Shown: one piece after another, positions 11,487-17,057 of the stretch | Layout: each line of letters starts with the position of its first letter | Position numbering within the stretch: the stretch's first letter is position 1 | DNA from: JAHEFX01 sp964614585 | GTDB lineage: Bacteria > Actinomycetota > Acidimicrobiia > Spongiisociales > JAENVV01 | Direction of reading: 5' to 3' | Assembly (NCBI GenBank): GCA_964614585.1 | Contig: CAZTLW010000040.1 | Location: 1 to 17,057 of the forward strand | DNA length: 17,057 nt | The notes under the pieces: model-generated | Database searches by the model: none | The model's input: the letters and a program-made list of their open reading frames with translations, nothing else | What the model was told of the DNA's origin: nothing | Position numbers and translations under genes: made by a program

Positions 11487-13313
11487 ATGTGTGGCATCGT
11501 CGGTTACGTGGGCCCCAAGGTGGCTCGCGACGTCATCGTCCCCGGCCTCGAGCGCCTCGAGTACCGCGGCTACGACTCGGCTGGTGTCGCCGTCCTCGAC
11601 GGCGACACCATCGTCGTCGAGCGGCGGGCGGGCCGGATCGAGGTGCTGAAGGAGGCCATGGCCGGCCGCTTCACCAGCGTCCACGCCGGGATCGGGCACA
11701 CTCGCTGGGCCACCCATGGCCCGCCCACCGAGGCCAACGCCCACCCCCACGTCGACTGCACCGGCACCGTCGCCGTCGTGCACAACGGCATCATCGAGAA
11801 CCACACTGCCCTCCGAGACGAGCTCGTCGCCGCCGGCCACGAGTTCCGCTCCGAGACCGACACCGAGGTCATCGCCCACCTCATCGAGTCGATGGCCGAC
11901 CGGCCGCTCGAGGCGGCGGTGGCCGACGTCATGCGCCGGGCCGAGGGGGCGCTGGCCATCGCCGTCGTCCGCACCGACCTCCCCGACGTGATCGTCGCCG
12001 CCCGCCGTGGCAGCCCGCTCGTCGTCGGCATCGGCGACGGTGAGGGCTTCGTCGCCTCCGACATCCCCGCCATCCTCGAGCACACCCGCGACGTCGTCAT
12101 CGTGGACGACGACCGGGTGGCTTTGATCGCCACCACGGGCGTCACCATCACCGACCTCGATGGCAACGAGGTCGAGCCGGAGCGGCGGACCGTCGACTGG
12201 GACCTCGAGGCGGCCGAGAAGGGCGGCTTCCCCGACTTCATGCTGAAGGAGATCTGGGAGCAACCGACGGCGATCCGCGACACGCTGCGTGGACGACTCG
12301 ATCCGATCGGCCGGGTCGTGCTCCCCGAGCTGGGGCTCGGTGGCCGGGCCGCCCGGTCGTTCGACAAGGTGTTCGTCGTCGCCTGTGGTACCAGCTACCA
12401 CGCGGCGATGATGGCCAAGTACGCCATCGAGCGATGGACCCGGCTGCCGGTCGAGATCGACATCGCCAGCGAGTTCCGGTACCGGGACCCGGTGCTCGAC
12501 GAGCACACGCTTGTCGTCGGCATCAGCCAGTCGGGGGAGACCGCCGACACCCTCGCCGCCATCCGCTACGCCCGAGCCCAGGGGGCGTTCGTCGTCGGGG
12601 TCAGCAATGTCGTCGACTCGTCGCTCGCCCGTGACTCCGACGCGGTCCTCTACACGCGGTCGGGTCCCGAGATCGGAGTGGCGGCGACCAAGACGTTCAT
12701 CGCCCAGTTGGTCGCCCTCCAGTTGCTGGCACTGTTCCTGGCCCAGGAACGCGGGTCGGCGTCGGCCGGCCGGGTCGTCGGCCTCGTCGAGGCGCTGGCG
12801 GAGCTTCCCGAGCAGGTGGAGGAGATCCTCGGGCGCTCGGACGCGTTGGGCGTCCTCGCCGAGCAATGGCGGGACGTCGACGACTTCTTCTTCCTCGGTC
12901 GGGGCGTGTCGTGTGCCACCGCCGCCGAGGGGGCCCTCAAGCTCAAGGAGATCTCCTACGCCCGAGCCGAGTACTACCCGGCCGGCGAGATGAAGCACGG
13001 CCCGATCGCCCTCATCGACGACTCGGTCGTGGTCGTGGGGGTGATCCCCGACGGCGACCTGCATGCCAAGTCGCTCGCCAACATGGAGGAGATGCGGGCG
13101 CGGGGCGCCACCACCTTCCTGGTCCTCACCGACGGCGACGACGAGGGGGCGGCGTTGGCCGACCATGCCGTGTTCGTCCCCGACACCGAGGAACTGCTGA
13201 GCCCGGTGCTGGCGGTCGTCCCGCTGCAGTTGCTGTCCTACCGGATCGCCAAGGCCCGCGGCCTCGACGTCGACAAGCCGAGGAACCTGGCCAAGACGGT
13301 GACGGTCGAATAG
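11487..13313 (+). CDS. glmS: Glutamine--fructose-6-phosphate aminotransferase (isomerising)
   Basis: GlmS makes glucosamine-6-phosphate from fructose-6-phosphate and glutamine, the entry to UDP-GlcNAc and peptidoglycan. The 608-residue protein has normal length. Its N-terminal glutaminase domain begins MCGIVGYVG, with the catalytic cysteine at position 2, then LERLEYRGYDSAG, IGHTRWATHG and VHNGIIENH. The first SIS domain has VACGTSYHA (C300) and ISQSGETADT (S347-T352); the second has YARAEYYPAGEMKHGPIALI and the ending LDVDKPRNLAKTVTVE. The ATG at 11487 has a strong AAGGAG (11474-11479) and leaves the catalytic Cys next to the start, as required. GlmM lies just upstream, so two successive steps are adjacent. 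A structured leader precedes it. Confidence 0.98.
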   Translation: MCGIVGYVGPKVARDVIVPGLERLEYRGYDSAGVAVLDGDTIVVERRAGRIEVLKEAMAGRFTSVHAGIGHTRWATHGPPTEANAHPHVDCTGTVAVVHNGIIENHTALRDELVAAGHEFRSETDTEVIAHLIESMADRPLEAAVADVMRRAEGALAIAVVRTDLPDVIVAARRGSPLVVGIGDGEGFVASDIPAILEHTRDVVIVDDDRVALIATTGVTITDLDGNEVEPERRTVDWDLEAAEKGGFPDFMLKEIWEQPTAIRDTLRGRLDPIGRVVLPELGLGGRAARSFDKVFVVACGTSYHAAMMAKYAIERWTRLPVEIDIASEFRYRDPVLDEHTLVVGISQSGETADTLAAIRYARAQGAFVVGVSNVVDSSLARDSDAVLYTRSGPEIGVAATKTFIAQLVALQLLALFLAQERGSASAGRVVGLVEALAELPEQVEEILGRSDALGVLAEQWRDVDDFFFLGRGVSCATAAEGALKLKEISYARAEYYPAGEMKHGPIALIDDSVVVVGVIPDGDLHAKSLANMEEMRARGATTFLVLTDGDDEGAALADHAVFVPDTEELLSPVLAVVPLQLLSYRIAKARGLDVDKPRNLAKTVTVE

Positions 13314-13317
13314 GTGC

Positions 13318-13337
13318 CTGCCGCCTGACGGCGGCAG
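13318..13337 (+). terminator. Hairpin after glmS
   Basis: CTGCCGCC (13318-13325) pairs perfectly with GGCGGCAG (13330-13337) around a TGAC loop, 4 nt after the glmS stop. There is no T-run. The loop is identical to that of the hairpin at the secY stop, and here too an AGTAYYG array follows at once. Confidence 0.6.
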
Positions 13338-13411
13338 TACTGAGTACCGAGTATCGAGTACTGAGATCCCTTGGCCGGTGTCTCGGTACTTCGTACTCGG
13401 TACTCGATACC
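13336..13411. repeat. AGTAYYG array folded as a large inverted repeat
   Basis: The left arm (13336-13366) is built of heptamers AGTACTG, AGTACCG and AGTATCG. After a 14-nt loop the right arm (13381-13411) carries the same heptamers reversed (CGGTACT, CGATACC). The arms match at 24 of 31 positions, several mismatches being G-U compatible. The element lies between glmS and the acpS promoter and may add to termination. It belongs to the same family as 1569-1598. Confidence 0.8.
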
Positions 13412-13427
13412 GCCGGCCGACGACCCG

Positions 13428-13433
13428 TAGGGT
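13428..13433 (+). promoter_or_regulatory. -10 element for a leaderless acpS transcript
   Basis: TAGGGT ends 6 nt before the acpS ATG at 13440, the same spacing as before the Nudix gene. No ribosome-binding site is present. Confidence 0.45.
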
Positions 13434-13439
13434 TGGCGG

Positions 13440-13820
13440 ATGGCCATCATGGGCATCGGGCAGGACCTCACCGAGATCCATCGCGTCGAGCGGTTGCTCG
13501 AGAAGTACCCGCGCTTCGCCGAGCGGTGCTTCACGCCCCATGAGCAGGCGTACGCCGCCCGGTTCGGCAGGCCCGGCCGCCGCTACGCCGCCCGGTTCGC
13601 CGGCAAGGAGGCCGTGATGAAGGCCCTCGGCACCGGCTATCGCCGGATCCGATGGCGGGACATCGAGATCACTGGCGGGGGACGACCGACCGTGCGCCTG
13701 AGGGGGACGGCGTTGGCCCGGGCCGAGTTGCTGAACGTCAACGAGGTCCACGTCTCGATCACCCACACCGATGACACCGCAATGGTCCTGGCGATCGCCG
13801 AGGGCCGACCCCCCGGCTGA
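13440..13820 (+). CDS. acpS: Holo-[acyl-carrier-protein] synthase
   Basis: AcpS transfers the 4'-phosphopantetheine arm from coenzyme A to acyl carrier protein. The 126-residue protein has the family motifs: IGQDLTEIHRV with the Mg-binding aspartate D9, FAGKEAVMKALGTG with the catalytic glutamate, WRDIEITGGGRPTVRLRG, and VHVSITHTDDTAMVLAIAE. Length is normal. ATG at 13440 is chosen for its leaderless promoter; ATG at 13449 (MGIGQDLTEI) is the alternative. The glmS-acpS-nnr order is also found in streptomycetes. Its CoA substrate depends on the pathway begun by CoaA, encoded at 6697-7611. Confidence 0.96.
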   Translation: MAIMGIGQDLTEIHRVERLLEKYPRFAERCFTPHEQAYAARFGRPGRRYAARFAGKEAVMKALGTGYRRIRWRDIEITGGGRPTVRLRGTALARAELLNVNEVHVSITHTDDTAMVLAIAEGRPPG

Positions 13821-13835
13821 GCGCGGCACGCCGCC

Positions 13836-13862
13836 TAAAGCAGGTCCGGCAAACGGCCGATT
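13836..13862 (+). promoter_or_regulatory. Candidate sigma-28/WhiG-type promoter for the histidine kinase
   Basis: TAAAG (13836-13840) and GCCGATT (13856-13862) give TAAA-N16-GCCGAT, very close to the known consensus TAAA-N15/16-GCCGATAA of motility sigma (FliA, SigD) and its sporulation relative WhiG. The predicted start is near 13869, leaving about 27 nt before the GTG at 13896 with AGGGGG (13882-13887) as ribosome-binding site. Confidence 0.6.
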
Positions 13863-13895
13863 CCCCCGGTTGAACACCAGTAGGGGGATCGTCGG

Positions 13896-15647
13896 GTGCG
13901 ACGACGCGAGCACATCACCATCTCGACCGACCAGCCGTGCTGTGACGGTGTCGTCATCGAGGTGCGGCCGCGTCGCCAGCGATGGAACGGTCGCTCGAGG
14001 CCTGCGGTGCGGATGCACCACGTGCTGCTCCTCCTGGCCCTCACCGCCGTCGTGGCGATCCCGCTCACCAGCGACGTCGTCGGCCTGGCCGAGTCGACGT
14101 GGATGGCCTTCATGCTCGCCGGCGCCATCGCCATGTGGATCGGCACCTCCTGGGGACCGGTCACCGGCGCGGTGGGCTTCATAGCCTTCTCCGGGGCGCT
14201 CATCTGGCACGCGTCCGAGTTCGGCACGCCGCTGCAACTGCCGGAGGCGCTCCTGCTCACCGGCCTGCTCGCCATCGCCCAGATGCTCTTCTCACGTGGG
14301 ATGGAGTTGGTGATCGGGTTCGGGTTCGGATTGCTGTTCTTCATCGGGGCCTTCGCGGCGGGGAGCATGGGGGACACCGTCTCGATCCCGGTGGCGCTCG
14401 CCCTCGTGTCCGCGTTCGTGGCCGCTGCCTGGACCGTGGCCTCCCTCGTCCGTCGCGAGCGGGACACCCGGGACCAGTACCAGAACCTCGTACGGACAGC
14501 CCCCATCGCCATGTTCGACTTCGACCTGTCGGGTCTGGCCGAGATGGTCGAGTCGATCCGCGCCCAGCAGGTCGAGCGGCTCTGCGAGCACCTCCTCTCC
14601 GACCCACTCGTACTGCGGGAGGCCGTCGGTGGCGCCCGGATCCGGTCGTCGAACCGCGCCGCCGCCGAGCTGTTCGAGATCGAGGACGGGCTCCCGGCCT
14701 TCGTGGACGAGGCGATCGGCCTCTCGAACCCGATGACGGTTCCCCTGGTCCAGCAGGTGCTCGTCTCCATCTGGGACCACCAGTCCTCGCTGGAGATGGA
14801 GCTGACCGCGGAGACGACCTCGGGGCGCCGCATGCACCTCCTCTGCGCCGTCTCGCTGCCGACCGGCGGTCCCAAGGCTCTCCGGCACGCCCCCGCCTCG
14901 GCCGTCGACCTCACCCGTCAGAAGGTGCTGGAGGAGGACCTCCATGACCAGCTGGCCGAGCGGGACCGTTTCGTCGCCTCGATCAGCCACGAGCTCCGCA
15001 CACCACTCACCACCGTGCTGGGACTCGGCCAGTCGTTGCTCGATCAGCCGGACCTGCCCGGTGACGAGCTGGCCGAGATCCTCCGAGTCATGGTGCGGGA
15101 GGGCCAGGACCTCGCCCACATCGTGGAGGACCTGCTCGTGGGTGCCCGACTCGAGCTCGGGCCCCTCGACATCGTGACCCAGGAGGTGGCGATCGCCGAG
15201 GAGGTCGACCGGCTGGTGTCATCGCTCGAGATCGACGTCGGCGAGCGGCGGGTGGACGAACACCTGGTCGTGCTCGGCAACAAGGTCCGGTTCCGCCAGA
15301 TCCTCCGCAACATCCTCACCAACGCCGAGAAGTACGGTGGTGCACGGGTCCGCATCATCACCGGCCAGACGCCGGACGCCGGCTACGTCGACGTCCGCGA
15401 CGACGGCGACGCCATCCCCGAGACGCTGCGGGCTCGGATGTTCGAGCCCTACCAGCGCCTCCACAGCCAGCCGGGCACCACCGATTCGGTCGGTCTCGGC
15501 CTGGCCGTCTCCCGCAGCCTCGCCCGGGCCATGGGCGGCGACCTCGAGTACGCCCACGACGGGCTCGAGAGCATCTTCCGGGTGTCGTTGCCGTTGGCCG
15601 ACGTGGCTGCGGCTCGCCAGGACGTGCCCGCTGCGGTCGGTCGCTGA
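13896..15647 (+). CDS. Membrane PAS-domain sensor histidine kinase (orphan)
   Basis: The 583-residue protein has about five or six hydrophobic helices at residues ~40-185, a PAS-like domain (~190-345; VRTAPIAMFDFDLSGLAEMV), a HisKA dimerisation domain with phospho-accepting H365 (FVASISHELRTPLT), and a C-terminal ATPase domain. The N box is NILTNAEKYG (N476), G1 reads DDGDAIPE, and G2 is GLGLAVSRSLARAMGG. G1 normally reads DxGxGI; the second glycine is alanine here. It should autophosphorylate and pass phosphate to an aspartate on a response regulator, but no regulator gene is adjacent. The large membrane part has almost no periplasmic domain, hinting at a membrane or intramembrane signal. 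GTG at 13896 has AGGGGG upstream; ATG at 14013 is the alternative. The preceding promoter resembles motility/WhiG sigma sites, so a link to motility or development is inferred. Confidence 0.9.
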   Translation: MRRREHITISTDQPCCDGVVIEVRPRRQRWNGRSRPAVRMHHVLLLLALTAVVAIPLTSDVVGLAESTWMAFMLAGAIAMWIGTSWGPVTGAVGFIAFSGALIWHASEFGTPLQLPEALLLTGLLAIAQMLFSRGMELVIGFGFGLLFFIGAFAAGSMGDTVSIPVALALVSAFVAAAWTVASLVRRERDTRDQYQNLVRTAPIAMFDFDLSGLAEMVESIRAQQVERLCEHLLSDPLVLREAVGGARIRSSNRAAAELFEIEDGLPAFVDEAIGLSNPMTVPLVQQVLVSIWDHQSSLEMELTAETTSGRRMHLLCAVSLPTGGPKALRHAPASAVDLTRQKVLEEDLHDQLAERDRFVASISHELRTPLTTVLGLGQSLLDQPDLPGDELAEILRVMVREGQDLAHIVEDLLVGARLELGPLDIVTQEVAIAEEVDRLVSSLEIDVGERRVDEHLVVLGNKVRFRQILRNILTNAEKYGGARVRIITGQTPDAGYVDVRDDGDAIPETLRARMFEPYQRLHSQPGTTDSVGLGLAVSRSLARAMGGDLEYAHDGLESIFRVSLPLADVAAARQDVPAAVGR

Positions 15648-15655
15648 CGCACCGG

Positions 15656-15661
15656 TAGCGT
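15656..15661 (+). promoter_or_regulatory. -10 element for a leaderless nnr transcript
   Basis: TAGCGT lies 7 nt before the ATG at 15669 with no ribosome-binding site, resembling the acpS and Nudix starts. No clear -35 is visible. Confidence 0.4.
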
Positions 15662-15668
15662 CGTCGGC

Positions 15669-17057
15669 ATGCAGCCCATCCTGACCCCGGAGGAGGCCTC
15701 CTCACTCGACGACGCCGCCGACGCACCCGTCGGCGAACTCATGGAGCGCGCCGGCCTGGCCGTGGCCCTCGTCGTCTCCGGCCTCGGCCTCGGCTACGGG
15801 CACCGCGTGACCGTTCTGGCCGGTCCCGGCAACAACGGCGGCGATGGGTGGGTCGCGGCCCGCCACCTCGCTGCCCGGGGCATCGCCGTTCGCGTCCTGT
15901 CCCTCGCGGATCCCCGCAGTGGCGCCGCGGTCGCCGCCGCCGAGGCCGCGGCGGCGAGCGGGATCCCGGGCGCCCCCTGGCACGGACCGGACGGTTGGGA
16001 GGACCTCGTGGTCGATGCCGTCTTCGGGGCCGGCTTCCGTGGGCCGCTCCCCCAGGAGGTGCAGGCGTGGGTGTCGGCTCGTCCGCCGGTCGTCGCCGTC
16101 GACCTGCCGAGTGGGCTGGCCGGTCGGACCGGCGAGCGGCTGCCGACCTGCTTCGAGGCCGACACCACTGTGACGTTCGGCGCGCTCAAGCGTGGCCACG
16201 TCCTCGGGGTGGGCCCGGACGTGTGCGGTGACGTCAGGGTGGTGGACATCGGCCTGCCCGAGCCCGTGACCGGCTGGTGGCTCATGGAGGACGCGGACGT
16301 GGACCTCCCGGTCCGCGACCGCATCACCCACAAGTGGCGCGTCGGCGGCGTGGCCGTCGTCGGGGGGGCGCCCGGCATGGCGGGCGCCCCGGTGTTGGCC
16401 GCCCGTGGCGCCCTCGCCTTCGGTGCCGGGGCAGCCCTCGTCGCCCGTCCCCCCGGTCTCCCGGGGATCCCCCCGGGAGCGCTGTTGACCGCCGAGTTCG
16501 GGTCCGGCCCGGCGCTGGGCCCCGATGACGCCCCCGCGGTGTTGGATCTGGCGGATCGGTGGTCGACGCTCGTGCTCGGCCCCGGGCTCGGGTCCGGCGG
16601 ACCCGGACTGGCCCGGTCGGTGGCGGACCGCTGGTCGGGTCCCCTGGTGATGGACGCCGATGCTCTCGACCCCTCGATCGCCACCGCCAGCCATCGTCGA
16701 TCCGTGCCGATGCTGCTGACCCCCCACGCAGGCGAGTTCGAGCGACTGACGGGCCGTGCCGCCGACCCGGGGGCCGCCGAGGCCTTCGCCCGGGAGGCGG
16801 GCGCCGTCGTGTTGCTGAAGGGCAACCCCACCATCGTCACCGACGGCGTCGAGACCTGGGTGGTCGATGCCGGCGGTCCGGAGCTGGCCACCATCGGCAC
16901 CGGCGACGTCCTCGCCGGGATGGCGGGTGCCCTCCTCGCCCGCGGCCTCGATCCTCTCACCGCCGGTCGCACGGCCGCCCATCTCCATGGACGGGCCGGC
17001 GCCCACCTCGCCGCCCGCCGCACGGTGACCGCCGATGCATTGGTCGACGAGGTGGCG
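15669..17057 (+). CDS. nnr: Bifunctional NAD(P)HX epimerase / ADP-dependent NAD(P)HX dehydratase, 3' end cut off
   Basis: Nnr repairs hydrated NADH and NADPH: the N-terminal part interconverts R and S hydrates and the C-terminal part dehydrates the S form using ADP or ATP. The first 463 codons are present, running off the window. The epimerase domain (~1-215) has LMERAGLAV, GPGNNGGDGWVAARHL (52-67), VVDAVFGAGFRGPL and VVAVDLPSGL. The ribokinase-like dehydratase domain (~220 on) has KWRVGGVAVVGGAPGMAGAP, LVLGPGLGSG, VMDADALD, LTPHAGEFERLTG, LLKGNPTIV and TIGTGDVLAGMAGALLARG with catalytic D413. Only a few residues should be missing, since family members have about 470-510. ATG at 15669 gives the family N-terminus. 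The acpS-nnr neighbourhood is conserved in actinobacteria, here split by the kinase gene. Confidence 0.95.
   Translation, partial: MQPILTPEEASSLDDAADAPVGELMERAGLAVALVVSGLGLGYGHRVTVLAGPGNNGGDGWVAARHLAARGIAVRVLSLADPRSGAAVAAAEAAAASGIPGAPWHGPDGWEDLVVDAVFGAGFRGPLPQEVQAWVSARPPVVAVDLPSGLAGRTGERLPTCFEADTTVTFGALKRGHVLGVGPDVCGDVRVVDIGLPEPVTGWWLMEDADVDLPVRDRITHKWRVGGVAVVGGAPGMAGAPVLAARGALAFGAGAALVARPPGLPGIPPGALLTAEFGSGPALGPDDAPAVLDLADRWSTLVLGPGLGSGGPGLARSVADRWSGPLVMDADALDPSIATASHRRSVPMLLTPHAGEFERLTGRAADPGAAEAFAREAGAVVLLKGNPTIVTDGVETWVVDAGGPELATIGTGDVLAGMAGALLARGLDPLTAGRTAAHLHGRAGAHLAARRTVTADALVDEVA

Noticed and set aside
13870..13886. Ordinary promoter TTGAAC with TAGGGG before the histidine kinase
   Set aside because: The two hexamers are only 5 nt apart; AGGGGG is better explained as the ribosome-binding site.
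11121..14237. 1038-codon open frame on the minus strand across glmS and acpS
   Set aside because: It is antisense to two certain genes, rich in Gly/Asp/Val/Arg repeats expected from GC-rich complement, and crosses the hairpin arrays.
15702..17023. Two minus-strand open frames of over 400 codons opposite nnr
   Set aside because: Low-complexity composition (Gly, Arg, Pro, Ser) with no motif, whereas the plus strand encodes a clear Nnr protein.

Overview
The DNA is very GC-rich (third codon positions almost all G or C) and carries a high-GC Gram-positive core locus. Gene order, short-LID adenylate kinase, mycobacterial-type SecY, RpoA, CoaA and Nnr proteins, and many apparently leaderless starts all point to the phylum Actinomycetota. 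A deep-branching class such as Acidimicrobiia is my best guess, but that is inference. Nearly everything is housekeeping, and I see no new defence, biosynthetic or phage system. The interest lies in the non-coding DNA.

Region 1 (1-5912, all +) is the end of the spc operon and the alpha operon: the 3' end of rplO, a hairpin and a fresh promoter, then secY-adk-map. Another promoter inside the end of map drives rpmJ-rpsM-rpsK-rpsD-rpoA-rplQ. infA, usually found between map and rpmJ, is not there. Two strong hairpins (5914-5979) close the operon.

Region 2 (5913-8218) is an accessory block between rplQ and truA, which are often adjacent in actinobacteria. It holds a Nudix hydrolase gene bracketed by an inverted pair of a ~50-bp dispersed repeat (with extra tandem copies on the left), a reversed coaA (pantothenate kinase), and a divergent YIP1-type membrane protein whose stop overlaps truA.

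Region 3 (8215-13820) contains truA, then rplM-rpsI-glmM from a promoter inside the end of truA. A 362-bp gene-free stretch follows, holding a diverged copy of the dispersed repeat, a promoter and a strongly structured leader. Next come glmS and acpS. glmM (phosphoglucosamine mutase) and glmS (glucosamine-6-phosphate synthase) work in sequence toward UDP-GlcNAc and peptidoglycan. glmM is interrupted by a 100-N assembly gap that appears too short.

Region 4 (13821-17057) has an orphan membrane PAS histidine kinase preceded by a good match to a sigma-28/WhiG-type promoter, then nnr (bifunctional NAD(P)HX epimerase/dehydratase), cut off by the window end.

Non-coding signals of note: (a) the Nudix-bracketing repeat family; (b) heptamer arrays of AGTAYYG after secY and glmS; (c) the glmS leader, with mutually exclusive pairings near the ribosome-binding site; (d) two look-alike promoter-plus-5'-hairpin units before rpmJ and rplM; (e) several start codons 6-8 nt after a -10-like hexamer. 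All of these were found by eye, and folding, conservation and transcript-start data would be needed to confirm them.
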